A stretch of 42,540 nucleotides of DNA from positions 1-42,540 of the forward strand of contig NZ_JANFYZ010000019.1 in the NCBI RefSeq assembly GCF_024460775.1, in the 5' to 3' direction. Under the pieces are notes generated by a model, which was not told where the DNA came from, did no database searches, and saw nothing but the letters and a program-made list of their open reading frames with translations. Below, in pieces: positions 17,371 through 26,876 of the stretch (position 1 is its first letter; each line of letters begins with the position of its first letter). The translations under genes were made by a program, and so were the position numbers. The DNA is from Desulfovibrio desulfuricans (GTDB lineage: Bacteria; Desulfobacterota; Desulfovibrionia; Desulfovibrionales; Desulfovibrionaceae).

Positions 17371-17443
17371 AAAAAAATTAACGCTGCCAACAGCTGCCGT
17401 CAACGGCAGATACCAGCGGATATGCCCGGACGGGCCAATTGTG

Positions 17444-18004
17444 TTAGCTTGCCCGGGGTTTCTTTGCAGCGGCCTGCTTCCAGAAGAAAAAATGCCCCAG
17501 AGCCATGCCGCCATGTCCAACGGCATAGGCCATCAAAAGCCATACAAATACGCTGTGCAGGCTTGCTGCTGTGTGCGACGCATCACCCATCTGCCACGAG
17601 CGGAACCACCACAGGCCAGTGAGCAGGGTCATACTCAAGGCTCCCATGCCGAGGCCCTGCACAACACAGGCAAGCCCCTTGGGGCGCGGCGCGATAATAA
17701 GCTTGCCGCTGCGTATGGCCGCAACGTCACTGGCAAGTTGCGCCATGTCGCCCCACAGATAGGGAAAATAGTGACGCGGCCCACGCATGCCAAGCCCGCA
17801 TGCCACAAGGCCAAATCCCAGCACGCACAGCACAAGGCCCAGAATCATGTGGACGGCGCCAAGGCCAAAAAGTTGCGTCAGCACCTGCACCATTATCAGG
17901 CAGACCACCAGGGCGTGCAAAAAACGCAACACCGGCGGCTGAAAAAATCCGAGAAACTTCCACAGCAAACCCAACTGGGTTTTCAGCATTTCACCCAAGC
18001 CCAT
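17444..18004 (-). CDS. Cytochrome b561-like four-helix membrane protein
   Basis: 186 aa with four hydrophobic helices (about 20-42, 48-72, 112-132, 142-168). Histidines sit in or next to the helices: FLHALVV, AVHMILG, ASLHSVF and VGHGGMALGHF, as expected for b-type haem ligation in the cytochrome b561/Ni-Fe hydrogenase cytochrome b superfamily. Likely role: electron transfer between the quinone pool and a periplasmic or cytosolic partner. No partner gene is adjacent. The start at 18004 has AGGGAG upstream. It follows ribBA on the same strand, but the 18075-18107 terminator separates them, so it needs its own promoter in a very short gap. Confidence 0.6.
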   Translation of the reverse strand: MGLGEMLKTQLGLLWKFLGFFQPPVLRFLHALVVCLIMVQVLTQLFGLGAVHMILGLVLCVLGFGLVACGLGMRGPRHYFPYLWGDMAQLASDVAAIRSGKLIIAPRPKGLACVVQGLGMGALSMTLLTGLWWFRSWQMGDASHTAASLHSVFVWLLMAYAVGHGGMALGHFFFWKQAAAKKPRAS

Positions 18005-18074
18005 AGCGTCGCTCCCTGTTTTGCAACTTTTCAAGAACGGCGGCGCAACGGCGCGCCTGTGGCTTCAATCCCCG

Positions 18075-18107
18075 CAAAAAAACAAGCGCCGCCCCAAGGG
18101 GCGGCGC
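18075..18107 (-). terminator. Rho-independent terminator of ribBA
   Basis: GCGCCGCCCC pairs with GGGGCGGCGC around a tight loop, followed on the minus strand by TTGTTTTTTT. It begins 8 bp past the ribBA stop. Confidence 0.9.
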
Positions 18108-18114
18108 AACAGGT

Positions 18115-19329
18115 CTAATGGAGGCACGAGCATGAAAGCATGTGCGCCATCTTTTCTTTCTTGGTACGCAGATAGTTTTCATTCTCCGGGCAGGCTTCCA
18201 TTTCAATGGGCACCCGCTCCACAATCTCTATGCCGTAACCGGAAAGTCCCACAATCTTCTTGGGGTTATTGGTCAGCAAGCGGATCTTGTGGATGCCCAG
18301 GTCAACCAGCATCTGCGCGCCGGTGCCGTAGTCGCGCAAATCCGGGGGGAAGCCCAGCTTGCGGTTGGCTTCGACCGTATCGTAGCCCTCATCCTGCAAG
18401 GCATAGGCCTTGATCTTGTTGGCAAGGCCGATACCACGCCCTTCCTGACGCATATAGAGCAGCGCGCCGCGTCCTTCTTTTTCGATCTGGCGCAGGGCAG
18501 CGCCCAGCTGGCCGCCGCAGTCGCAGCGCAGTGATCCAAGGGCATCACCCGTGAGGCATTCGCTGTGAATACGGGTCAGCACCGGTTCCGGCGTGGAAAG
18601 GTCGCCCTTTACAAGTGCCAGATGCGTGCCGGGTTCGTTTTCGCTTTCATAGGCAATGACAGAGAAGTCGCCAAAGCGCGTGGGCAAATGGGCCTGCGCC
18701 ACCCGGCGCACCGAAACCTGACCCCGGTCAAGGCGGTAGCGGATGAGATCCTTGACCGCGGCAATCTTCAGGCCGTGCTCTTCGGCAAAAATTTCAAGGT
18801 CGGGCATGCGCGCCATGGTGCCGTCGTCGCGCATGATCTCGCAGATGACGGACGCAGGCTTGAGCCCGGCCAGACGGGAAAGGTCAACGCCGCCTTCGGT
18901 CTGCCCGGCGCGCGAAAGCACACCGCCAACCTTGGCCCGCAGGGGGAAGATATGCCCGGGGGTGACGATATCGTCAGGCCGCACATTGTCTGCCACGGCA
19001 GCCAGGATGGTCGTGGCGCGGTCGGCGGCGGAAATGCCCGTGGTCACGCCGTCGCGGGCTTCAATGGAGATGGTGAAGTTGGTGCCAAAGCGCGAGCCGT
19101 TGCGCTGGGTCATCAGGGGCAGTTGCAAGCGGTCAATGATCTCGGGAGCCATAGGCAGGCAGATGAGCCCCCTGCCGAACTTGGCCATGAAATTGATGGC
19201 TTCCGGAGTCACATGCTCGGCTGCCATGGTGAGGTCGCCTTCGTTTTCGCGGCCTTCGTCATCTACCAGAATAATCATTTTGCCCTGCCGGATGTCGGCA
19301 ATGGCCTCTTCAATGCTGCACAATGGCAT
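18115..19329 (-). CDS. ribBA: Bifunctional DHBP synthase / GTP cyclohydrolase II
   Basis: 404 aa cytosolic riboflavin-synthesis enzyme. Residues 1 to about 200 are 3,4-dihydroxy-2-butanone-4-phosphate synthase ([30 protein letters not shown]). Residues from about 205 are GTP cyclohydrolase II, with the zinc-binding cysteine set in [18 protein letters not shown] and the RQEGRGIGL motif. Both halves look intact. The C-terminus ends in a Cys/His tail (CSCLH). AAGGAAG lies six bases before the ATG. It is a single gene with its own terminator; other rib genes are not here. No FMN riboswitch sequence is visible upstream. Confidence 0.96.
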   Translation of the reverse strand: MPLCSIEEAIADIRQGKMIILVDDEGRENEGDLTMAAEHVTPEAINFMAKFGRGLICLPMAPEIIDRLQLPLMTQRNGSRFGTNFTISIEARDGVTTGISAADRATTILAAVADNVRPDDIVTPGHIFPLRAKVGGVLSRAGQTEGGVDLSRLAGLKPASVICEIMRDDGTMARMPDLEIFAEEHGLKIAAVKDLIRYRLDRGQVSVRRVAQAHLPTRFGDFSVIAYESENEPGTHLALVKGDLSTPEPVLTRIHSECLTGDALGSLRCDCGGQLGAALRQIEKEGRGALLYMRQEGRGIGLANKIKAYALQDEGYDTVEANRKLGFPPDLRDYGTGAQMLVDLGIHKIRLLTNNPKKIVGLSGYGIEIVERVPIEMEACPENENYLRTKKEKMAHMLSCSCLH

Positions 19330-19381
19330 GTTGCTTCCTTCATTGCCCGCCGGGGGGCGTGATTTTTTTTACTTTCATCAA

Positions 19382-19410
19382 AGGTTAGGTACGGAGGCCT
19401 GTTCTGTCAA
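19382..19410 (-). promoter_or_regulatory. Candidate sigma-70 promoter of ribBA
   Basis: A perfect TTGACA (minus strand, 19405-19410), a 17-bp spacer and TAACCT (19382-19387) lie about 55 bp before the ribBA start. The -10 is poor. Confidence 0.4.
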
Positions 19411-19496
19411 CCGCAGGAGGGTCAAACACACAGCGCCTTTCTGCCCGCAAAAGGTTCAGTGCCACCCCCGCAGAGACAAATCGCCCGCGCCTTGGG

Positions 19497-20288
19497 CTAA
19501 CTGCCCGAAACAGGCTTGAGGCCAACCTCTGCCAGCAGATCCTTGACCGACCTGCCGAACAAAAAGGGCAGCATGGCGCGGGGTACGCCAGCGCGCTCCA
19601 CGCAAAGCTCGCGAAAGGCCGCGTCCATGCGGGCGGCTTCGCCCAGTTCCGCCACGGCGGCTTCCCGCTCGCTGCCCTCCAGCGGGCCTTGCTCCGCATA
19701 ACGCTCCACCGTCAGGCCTTGCCCCTGCTGCGGAAAAAATCCCAGTCTGTCGGCCAGTTCAAGCACCGCCCGCACAGAAACCTGCTCTTCATGCGCGCTC
19801 ACAAGGTCAGGCAGCAAGGCCCTGCTGGCAGCACTCAGAGTTGAAAATCCGGGGATCCCGTCGGCCAGCGCGTTCAGAGCCGCATACCGCCCAAGGTGCG
19901 AACCCTTGGCAAGCAGGGCCTCCAGCGGCCCGGTGTCCATGCAGAACAGGGCCGTGCACTGGGCCGGGCGCTGTTCATAGATGCCGCAGCCCGCGCCTTC
20001 GCGGTAATAACGGCAGCGCCAGGGGTGCACCCTGCCGCCGGGCCCGGCAATCTTGAGACGTTCCCCTTCCAGCGGCCGCAATGCCTTGCGCGAGTCATCC
20101 CGCGCCCACTCCCCGGCGCGCAGGCACACCAGGGCTTCGAGGGTCAACGTGCCGGAAACCAGCAATGCGGCGTCGCTCAGCATCAGGGTCGGCCCGCCCA
20201 GCAGGCAACAGGTGCCGCAGCGCCTGCACACAGGCTCCCCGCCGGAATCCGCGGGCATGGATGAAAAAGGGGTATTCTGCATACTCAT
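19497..20288 (-). CDS. YkgJ-family cysteine-cluster (Zn/Fe-chelating) protein
   Basis: 263 aa. The N-terminal cysteine cluster CRRCGTCC (21-28) and the later cysteines in RCRYYREGAGCGIYEQRPAQC and ALFC match the YkgJ/UPF0153 putative zinc- or iron-chelating domain. The C-terminal half is helical with no known domain. Function in this family is not settled. GGAGAA lies eight bases before the ATG and the gene starts 18 bp after the RND pump gene, so they are probably co-transcribed; a functional link is not obvious. Confidence 0.75.
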   Translation of the reverse strand: MSMQNTPFSSMPADSGGEPVCRRCGTCCLLGGPTLMLSDAALLVSGTLTLEALVCLRAGEWARDDSRKALRPLEGERLKIAGPGGRVHPWRCRYYREGAGCGIYEQRPAQCTALFCMDTGPLEALLAKGSHLGRYAALNALADGIPGFSTLSAASRALLPDLVSAHEEQVSVRAVLELADRLGFFPQQGQGLTVERYAEQGPLEGSEREAAVAELGEAARMDAAFRELCVERAGVPRAMLPFLFGRSVKDLLAEVGLKPVSGS

Positions 20289-20306
20289 AGGTTCTCCAGG
20301 GCCGGA

Positions 20307-23300
20307 TCAGTGCGAAGGAGGAAAGGCTTGCCCTTTCTCCGCATGTTCCTGCCGGTTCTGCTTGAAACGTCCGCCCCAGAGGCGTCCCAGCCTGCGGGAG
20401 AGTTTTTCCATATAATAGTAGTACACTGGCGTGATGTAGAGCGTGACCAACTGCGAAAAGCACAGCCCGCCCACCACAGCCAGACCCAGCGCACGGCGGG
20501 CATCGGCCCCCGCGCCGATGCCCACGGCAATGGGCAGCGCGCCCATGAGCGCGGCCACGGTGGTCATCATGATAGGCCGAAAGCGCACATGACAGCCCTG
20601 GGTAATGGCTGCCAGCGGATCAAGGGACGGATCATTCTTCTGCGCTTCCAGTGCGAAATCGAGCATCATGATGGCATTTTTCTTTACGATGCCAAGCAGC
20701 ATGATGATGCCCACAAAGCCGTACAGATCAAGCTCCATGCCGAACAGCCACAGGGTCGCCAGCGCGCCAAAGCCCGCCGACGGCAAGCCGGAAAGAATGG
20801 TGAACGGGTGGATAAAGCTTTCATACAAAATGCCCAGCACAAGATAAATGACCACAATGGCCAGCACAAGCAGCCAGCCCATACCTTTGAGCGAACTCTG
20901 AAAGGCCTGCGCAGTGCCCTGCGATTCGGCGGTCACCGTATCGGGCAGCAGCGGGCGCGCCGCCGCCTCCACCGCGCCTACGCCCTGACTGAGCGAAATA
21001 CCGGGGCGCAGGTTGTACGAGATGGTCACGGACGGGAACTGCCCGTTGTGGTTGACCGCGATGGGGCCAACACCGGTGGAAAGTTTGGCAAGAGTATCCA
21101 GCGGTACAAGATCGCCGCTCTTGGAGCGCACATAAAGCCGCGAAAGGGCCGAGCGGTCTTTCTGGAAGGGCTTTTGCAATTCCACAAAGACCGAATAGTC
21201 ATCCGTAGGCGCGTAAATTGTCGAAACCTCGCGCGAACCGTAGGCCGACTGCAGGGCCAGCTCTATCTGCTGCGGGGTCACGCCCAGAGCTGCGGCGCGG
21301 TTGCGGTCAATGGTCACGCGCAGTTCAGGATTCTTGAGTTGCAGGTCGCTGTTGACGTCCTGCAATTCCGGCAGCTTGCGCAGGGCATCCTCGATGCGTT
21401 GGGCGCTTTCAAAAAGCGAACCCATATCCGGCCCAAACAGCGTGTATTGATACAGGGCCTTGGAGGCGCGGCCGCCAATGCTGATGGTGGGCGGCACACG
21501 CACAAATACGCGCATGGAAGGCGAGGTGTTGAGATCCTTGCGCAGCTTCTGGGCCACGGCCTCAATGCCGGGGCGTTTGTCGTGCTCTGCCAGCCGCATG
21601 AGCAGGATGCCGTTGTTCATGCTCTGGCTGCCGCCCACAATGCCCACAATGGAGTTGTAGGCCGCCACATGGGTGGATGATTCCAGCATTGGGTCAAGGC
21701 TGTGCTGCGCCCGCACCATGCCCTCAAAGGACACGCCCTGCTCCGCCTCGGTACTGGCCTGCAACAGGCCCATGTCTTCCGTAGGCAAAAAACCCTTGGG
21801 AATGACCATGCCCAGCCATACTGTCAGGGCCAACAGGCCAAACGAGGCCAACAGGGTAATGCGCCGATGGCGCAACGCCACATCCAGCGAGCGGGCGTAC
21901 AGGTCGGCCAGGCGGTCAAAACATCGTTCGAGCGCGCCGTACATCCCGCTCACGGCAGGCTTGTGCCCGGCCATGTTCCGCCCCTGAGCCTTTAAAAAAT
22001 AGGCGCAGAGCATGGGAGTGAGCGTGAGTGAAACCACGCCGGAGCTCAGAATCGCGCCAATGATCACCACCGCGAATTCGCGGAACAGCCGCCCCACAAT
22101 GCCGCCCATGAACAGCACGGGAATGAACACCGCCGCCAGCGAGAGCGTCATGGAAACAATGGTGAAGCCGATCTCCGCCGAGCCGTCAAAGGCCGCTGTC
22201 TGCGGATCCTTGCCCATTTCCTGATGGCGCACGATGTTTTCAAGCATGACGATGGCATCGTCCACCACAAAGCCCACGGCAAGAGTCAGGGCCATGAGCG
22301 AGAGGTTGTCCAGGCTGTAGCCCAGCACAGACATGACGGCAAAGGTCGAAATAACCGACATGGGCAGGGCAAGGCTGGGAATGATGGTGGCGGGCAGGTT
22401 GCGCAAAAAGATAAATATGACCAGCACCACCAGAAATACCGTGAGCACCAGAGTGAATTTTACGTCTGCCACAGATTCGCGGATGGACTCGGAGCGGTCG
22501 TAAAAAACCTCCACCTTGGCGGAGGGCGGCAATTGTTTTTCCAGCGCGGGCAGCAGGGCGCGGATGGAATCCACCACCTGCACTGTATTGGTGCCGGGCT
22601 GGCGCTCCACGGCCAGCATGATGCTGGGCGCGCCGCCGTTGCTCCAGGTGAGCTGTTTGTCCTGCTTGAAGCTGTCCACCACTTCGCCCAGATCGCGCAG
22701 GCGCACGGGCGCGCCGTTGCGGTAGGCCACCACCGCGTCGCTGAAGGCGCGGGCGTTCATAAGCTGGCCCGAAGATTTGATGGAATCAGCCCGGTGCGAC
22801 CCTTCCAGCGAGCCTGTGGGCAGCATGCTGTTGGCTGCGGCAACAGCCTCTGCCACCTCGTCAATGCCAAGGCCTCGCGTGGCCAGCTCGTCCGGATTCA
22901 GCTGCACGCGCACTGCGTACTGCTTCTGCCCGTAAATGACCACCTGAGCCACGCCGTCCACCATGGAAAGTCGCTGGCCTATGAGCGTATCCGCGTATTC
23001 ATTAAGCACATAGAGCGGCAAGGTGGCAGATGATACGCGCAGTTGCAGGATGGGCAGATCCGCGGGGTTCACCTTGCGGAAGCTCGGCGGCACGGTCATG
23101 TTGGAGGGCAAACGGCGCTGGGCAAGGCCGATGGCCGACTGCACGTCCAGAGCCGCCGCATCGATATTGCGGTCAAGGGCAAACTGGATGGTGATGCGTG
23201 TGCGGCCCGTAGAATTGACAGATGAAATGGAGTCGATGCCCGCAATGGTGAAAAATTCTTTTTCCAGCGGCGTAGCCACGGATGAGGCCATGGTTTCCGG

Positions 23301-23465
23301 ATCGGCCCCGGCAAGTTCGGCCTGCACCTGAATGGTGGGAAAATCCACGGTGGGCAACTGGTTTACGGGCAGGTTGCGATACCCCGACACGCCAAAAAAC
23401 AGCATGCCCAGCATTATCAGCACAGTGGCCACAGGGCGGCGGATAAAAAGCGCGGCGATATTCAT
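20307..23465 (-). CDS. RND-family efflux transporter, MdtB/MdtC-AcrB type
   Basis: 1052-aa inner-membrane pump. The start is the ATG at 23465 (MNIAALFIRRP), preceded by GAGGGGG; upstream codons lack a ribosome site. The typical HAE1 layout is present: TM1 at 10-30, a first periplasmic porter/docking domain, a TM bundle from about 335 with the proton-relay Asp pair D402-D403 in GFVVDDAIVM, a second periplasmic domain, and a final TM bundle. It should export amphiphilic compounds with proton influx. It normally needs a membrane-fusion protein and an outer-membrane channel, and neither is adjacent: upstream is tauE and downstream the YkgJ gene. Substrate unknown. Confidence 0.92.
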   Translation of the reverse strand: MNIAALFIRRPVATVLIMLGMLFFGVSGYRNLPVNQLPTVDFPTIQVQAELAGADPETMASSVATPLEKEFFTIAGIDSISSVNSTGRTRITIQFALDRNIDAAALDVQSAIGLAQRRLPSNMTVPPSFRKVNPADLPILQLRVSSATLPLYVLNEYADTLIGQRLSMVDGVAQVVIYGQKQYAVRVQLNPDELATRGLGIDEVAEAVAAANSMLPTGSLEGSHRADSIKSSGQLMNARAFSDAVVAYRNGAPVRLRDLGEVVDSFKQDKQLTWSNGGAPSIMLAVERQPGTNTVQVVDSIRALLPALEKQLPPSAKVEVFYDRSESIRESVADVKFTLVLTVFLVVLVIFIFLRNLPATIIPSLALPMSVISTFAVMSVLGYSLDNLSLMALTLAVGFVVDDAIVMLENIVRHQEMGKDPQTAAFDGSAEIGFTIVSMTLSLAAVFIPVLFMGGIVGRLFREFAVVIIGAILSSGVVSLTLTPMLCAYFLKAQGRNMAGHKPAVSGMYGALERCFDRLADLYARSLDVALRHRRITLLASFGLLALTVWLGMVIPKGFLPTEDMGLLQASTEAEQGVSFEGMVRAQHSLDPMLESSTHVAAYNSIVGIVGGSQSMNNGILLMRLAEHDKRPGIEAVAQKLRKDLNTSPSMRVFVRVPPTISIGGRASKALYQYTLFGPDMGSLFESAQRIEDALRKLPELQDVNSDLQLKNPELRVTIDRNRAAALGVTPQQIELALQSAYGSREVSTIYAPTDDYSVFVELQKPFQKDRSALSRLYVRSKSGDLVPLDTLAKLSTGVGPIAVNHNGQFPSVTISYNLRPGISLSQGVGAVEAAARPLLPDTVTAESQGTAQAFQSSLKGMGWLLVLAIVVIYLVLGILYESFIHPFTILSGLPSAGFGALATLWLFGMELDLYGFVGIIMLLGIVKKNAIMMLDFALEAQKNDPSLDPLAAITQGCHVRFRPIMMTTVAALMGALPIAVGIGAGADARRALGLAVVGGLCFSQLVTLYITPVYYYYMEKLSRRLGRLWGGRFKQNRQEHAEKGQAFPPSH

Positions 23466-23622
23466 GCGGCCCCCTCGGGGAATGCAATGGACGGCACACT
23501 TGCCTTGCGGCAAAAGGGGCTGCCCGGATCAAGTCTGCCCATATAAAACAATCAACGTCCGGGGCACTCGCCTTGTGGCGGTCAAAGCCCGCCCAAGCCT
23601 GCTTTGGACAAATCCATTCCGA

Positions 23623-24369
23623 TCAATTCAAAAAATACTGCTCCAGCTCCCGCACCAGCAGGAACAGGCCCAGCAAACAGCACACGCCGCCAATGAGGGT
23701 GCGCAGCATGCCTGTGGGCGTGCGTTTTGCCAGAACCACGCCGCCAGCAAACCCTGCGACTTCAAGAATGCATATTATCGGCAGCAGGGCAAAATCCACA
23801 TGCCCGTCAGCTATATTGCCCACCGTGCCAAACAGGGCTGTAACCACCTGATACGGCATGGCAAGGCCCACAGCCGTCATGGGGGCAACCCCAGCGGCTA
23901 TCATCCACGGGATGGTCAGCACCGGGCCGCCAGCGCCAGTCATGCCCGCCAGAAAGCCCGTGCTCGCCCCGATGAAGAAAAACCCCGCCCTGCTCTGCCA
24001 AAAAACGCTGCCGCCAGCCTTGGGGGGGCGCAATACGCAAAAGCCTGCAAACAGGATGATGCCCGCCAGCAAAATTACCAGCGGCTTTGCGTTGATGCTG
24101 GCGTTGAGCACGGCCCCGGGCAGAGCCGCGAGGCCGCCGATCATAAAGGGCGTGGCCCGCGACCAGTCCACATGGCCCAAACGGCGATACATGACGGTTC
24201 CCACCAGCCCAATGGGCAAAAAGGACGCCAGCGCCGTCCCCATGGCCTCGTGCGGCTCAAGCCCGCTCAGCAGGATCAGGCCCGGAGGAACAAGAATACC
24301 GCCCACGCCCGTAAGCCCGACCAGAATACCCACCAGCAGGCATACAGCGCCCAGAACTATTAACAGCAT
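23623..24369 (-). CDS. TauE/SafE-family membrane exporter
   Basis: 248 aa, about eight hydrophobic helices in two related halves. Each half starts with a glycine-rich segment typical of the family (GLTGVGGILVPP at about 18-29, GMTGAGGPVLTIP in the second half). Members export sulfite, sulfoacetate or other organosulfur anions. In a sulfate reducer a sulfite or sulfonate substrate is plausible but unproven. GAGGAAG lies before the ATG. The gene starts 7 bp after cobD ends, so co-transcription is likely. Confidence 0.88.
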   Translation of the reverse strand: MLLIVLGAVCLLVGILVGLTGVGGILVPPGLILLSGLEPHEAMGTALASFLPIGLVGTVMYRRLGHVDWSRATPFMIGGLAALPGAVLNASINAKPLVILLAGIILFAGFCVLRPPKAGGSVFWQSRAGFFFIGASTGFLAGMTGAGGPVLTIPWMIAAGVAPMTAVGLAMPYQVVTALFGTVGNIADGHVDFALLPIICILEVAGFAGGVVLAKRTPTGMLRTLIGGVCCLLGLFLLVRELEQYFLN

Positions 24370-24376
24370 ATCTTCC

Positions 24377-25447
24377 TCAAAAATTAGGCAGACTGACCAC
24401 CATGAAGCACAGCCAGAGCGTCAGTCCCCCACACAAGGCGCTATAGCGCAAGAGTTCACAAAGCGCCAGCAAGCGCTTGCGATCCCAGGGCGCGGCCTCG
24501 TCCTGTTCCGGCCCGAGCCAGGGTTTTGGCGTCAGCGTGCCGAAGTACACGGACGGCCCGCCCATGCGCGCGCCGCACAACCATGCGCAGACCGTCATGG
24601 ACCAGCCGGAATTGGGGCTTGGCATACCTACGGCCTGTCGGGCCACAACCCGAAAACCGGGCCAGCGGCCTTGCCACACGCGCACGGGCCGCAGCCGACC
24701 GGGCAAAAACCGCAGATGATGCTCGCAAATGGCTACGCATCTGTCCGCAAGGCAGGCCGCACAGGCCGACAAACGGGCAGGAAGGTAGGCCAGCGCATCA
24801 TCGCCGCGCGCCCCGGCCCAGCCCAGCCAGCGCCACTTTTCGGTCACGTAGCCCCACATGGAATCAGTGGTGCTCACGGCCTTGTAGCACCACATGGCCA
24901 CGGGCCCGCCCACGAGCAGCCAGAAAAAAGGAGCCATAAAGGCGTCCGTAAGATTCTCAGAAAGCGTATCGGCCAGCGTTTTGCGCATGAGGAGACGGTC
25001 CATGCTGGATGTATCCCTGCTGACCAGCCACGAAAGCGCTTCGCGCGCTTGCGGCTCGTCATAGTGTTCGACCCGGCGCAGCACTTCCTGCCCGGTGCGC
25101 AGCAAGCTGCCCAGAGCAAGCCCGGCCCAGGCCAGATACAGGGCCAGCAGTGGCCCAAGCACCGGCAAGGAAACCAGCCCCCATGCCGCAACACCTGTCA
25201 GCCCCACAAGCACCGCCAGGGCAATCGCCCCGGCAAAACGCCCGCGCTGGCGTTCGGCATCCGGCCCGTTCTTGCGCATAACGCGCCGCGCCGGGGCTTC
25301 CAGCCAGTCCAGCAGCTTGCCCACCACGCAGACAGGGTGCCTCCAGGGCAGGGCAGGATCGCCCAGCCAGAGATCAAAAATCAGGGCCAGAGGGGCAAGC
25401 CACCAGCATTCCCACACGGAATAGGGGAATAGCTGCGCCAGACTCAC
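24377..25447 (-). CDS. cbiB: Adenosylcobinamide-phosphate synthase (CbiB/CobD)
   Basis: Inner-membrane enzyme of late cobalamin synthesis that attaches aminopropanol (phosphate) to adenosylcobyric acid. 356 aa, slightly longer than the usual ~320. Family motifs: FDLWLGDPALPWRHPV near the N-terminus, SRDTSSMDR, ADTLSENLTDAFMAPFFW, KAVSTTDSMWGY and, near the C-terminus, GWSMTVCAWLCGARMGGP. The start is a GTG at 25447 that overlaps the trmL stop as GTGA, with GGAG about nine bases upstream; the frame further upstream runs inside trmL. No other cob/cbi gene is in the window and no cobalamin riboswitch is visible. Confidence 0.9.
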   Translation of the reverse strand: MSLAQLFPYSVWECWWLAPLALIFDLWLGDPALPWRHPVCVVGKLLDWLEAPARRVMRKNGPDAERQRGRFAGAIALAVLVGLTGVAAWGLVSLPVLGPLLALYLAWAGLALGSLLRTGQEVLRRVEHYDEPQAREALSWLVSRDTSSMDRLLMRKTLADTLSENLTDAFMAPFFWLLVGGPVAMWCYKAVSTTDSMWGYVTEKWRWLGWAGARGDDALAYLPARLSACAACLADRCVAICEHHLRFLPGRLRPVRVWQGRWPGFRVVARQAVGMPSPNSGWSMTVCAWLCGARMGGPSVYFGTLTPKPWLGPEQDEAAPWDRKRLLALCELLRYSALCGGLTLWLCFMVVSLPNF

Positions 25448-25917
25448 GCCCAATTCTCCATAAGGCCGGTGCGGGCCAGGGCCATATACAGCACAATTCC
25501 CGCCGAGGTGGAAAGGTTGAGGCTGCGCACACGGCCCTCCAGCATGGGAATGCGGATACGGTGGGGTGAAAGCGCCAGAATTTCCTGCGGCAGACCGCGC
25601 GTCTCCGGCCCGAACACGAGGCAATCTTCCGGTTCAAAGGCAAACTGGTGCACCGGGGCGCTGACCTGCCCTTTTTTGGCCGAGGTCAGCACAAGGCGTG
25701 CGCCCTGCTGCCCTTGCGCTGCAAAGGCGGCCCAATCGGGCCAGACGCGCAGCCGCACGTTGGGCCAGTAATCCAGCCCTGCACGCTTGAGGTAGCGGTC
25801 TTCAAGCTTGAAGCCCAGAGGTTCAATGAGATTCAGGGTGGTATCCGTGGCGGCGCACAGCCGGGCGATATTGCCTGTATTGGGGGGAATTTCCGGCTCA
25901 AAAAGAACTATCTGCAT
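25444..25917 (-). CDS. trmL: tRNA (cytidine/uridine-34-2'-O)-methyltransferase TrmL
   Basis: 157 aa, the normal size of this minimal SPOUT methyltransferase. Motifs: PEIPPNTGNIARLCAAT (11-27), CLVFGPETRGLP (motif 2) and the knot motif IPMLEGRVRSLNLSTSAGIVLY near the C-terminus, which binds S-adenosylmethionine. It modifies the wobble base of tRNA-Leu isoacceptors. The start is the ATG at 25917 (MQIVLFEP); upstream codons have no family match. Its stop overlaps the cbiB start by 4 bp. Confidence 0.93.
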   Translation of the reverse strand: MQIVLFEPEIPPNTGNIARLCAATDTTLNLIEPLGFKLEDRYLKRAGLDYWPNVRLRVWPDWAAFAAQGQQGARLVLTSAKKGQVSAPVHQFAFEPEDCLVFGPETRGLPQEILALSPHRIRIPMLEGRVRSLNLSTSAGIVLYMALARTGLMENWA

Positions 25918-25992
25918 GGTGTAGCTGACTGGTGGTAATAATGTGAATGGCACAGACTGGAAGTGCCAGCCATATTGCCGTGGCAAACATAT

Positions 25993-26526
25993 CTAGTTGG
26001 CCTCCCCCGCGAGGGACAGGCGCATGCCGATGCGGTTGGTCAGGCCGCAGCGCTTTTCTTCTTCAAGAATATCCTTGAGAAACCGGGGCATGCCCGCATC
26101 TTCCAGAGCAGTGAAGCCCAAGCGGGCGTAAAATGGCGCGTTCCAGGGCACGTGGGTAAACGTTGTCAGATAGAGTGCGGGCATTTGGCGTTGCCGCATG
26201 CGCCCTGCAACCCGGCCAATGAGCGCCGCGCCTATGCCTTTGCGCATGTGGTCGGGGTGCACGTCAATCTGGGCCAGCAGGGCAGCATGGTCAATCAGCC
26301 GCACATAGGCGTAGCCCACAGGATTGCCCGCATGGTCAAGGGCCGCCCAGAGAAGGCCGTTTTGAACAGCTTCATGAAGTTTGTCCACAGGCGTGAAATC
26401 GGAACGGATGTGATCCGGTATGGAGCCTGGAGGAAAAATCCCCGCAGCGGCTACTTCAATAGCCGCCAGCAGGGGCACATGACATGCCGTTGCCTGTGCT
26501 ATGGTGTATCCCTGAGGACTTTTCAT
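25993..26526 (-). CDS. GNAT-family N-acetyltransferase
   Basis: 177 aa, one GNAT domain. The acetyl-CoA-binding motif A is seen as IDVHPDHMRKGIGAALI (about 92-108), the R/Q-x-x-G-x-G/A type, and the C-terminal YARLGF motif is present. Substrate not predictable. It is 75 bp upstream of trmL on the same strand and may be the first gene of the run down to 19497. The ribosome site is weak. Confidence 0.85.
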   Translation of the reverse strand: MKSPQGYTIAQATACHVPLLAAIEVAAAGIFPPGSIPDHIRSDFTPVDKLHEAVQNGLLWAALDHAGNPVGYAYVRLIDHAALLAQIDVHPDHMRKGIGAALIGRVAGRMRQRQMPALYLTTFTHVPWNAPFYARLGFTALEDAGMPRFLKDILEEEKRCGLTNRIGMRLSLAGEAN

Positions 26527-26631
26527 ATCAATCCGCCGCGCAAAGCAACGTGCTTTCCTGCAACAAGTGGTTGCTGATTCTTGTTTTCCAGCGAAATTTC
26601 ACTACCCCATACTTTCATGAGCGGGTGCGCC

Positions 26632-26838
26632 ATGCGCAAATTTCCCTTCCTCAGGGCCGCACGTTCGTCAGAGTCGGCCTCCCCTGAGCACCGTTTGCTC
26701 TCCGCCGAAATTCTGAAGCCCTTGTCTCTTCGTGAGCGGGAGCGCCGTGCGATGGATTTTGTTCTCCGGCAAGGAAAAATATTGTCCGTGGAGGGAGTGT
26801 ACATAGCGGTACTCGACCGACACCGGGCAATATTTTGA
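26632..26838 (+). CDS. Doubtful small ORF (68 aa)
   Basis: A frame from the ATG at 26632 encodes a charged peptide with LSLRERERRAMDF and a hydrophobic SVEGVYIAVL segment. There is no good ribosome site, GC3 is lower than in neighbours, and no family is recognised. It fills part of the 350-bp gap between two minus-strand genes; otherwise I see nothing in that gap. Confidence 0.25.
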   Translation: MRKFPFLRAARSSESASPEHRLLSAEILKPLSLRERERRAMDFVLRQGKILSVEGVYIAVLDRHRAIF

Positions 26839-26876
26839 CGCAGCCGGAGGGCAAAAGCCACGCACGGCACACCCGC

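Noticed and set aside
19330..19496. Possible FMN riboswitch before ribBA
   Set aside because: None of the conserved RFN-element sequence blocks is visible; a plain promoter-like pair is present instead.
20310..21680. 456-codon plus-strand frame opposite the RND gene
   Set aside because: Antisense to a full-length pump gene; no domain features.
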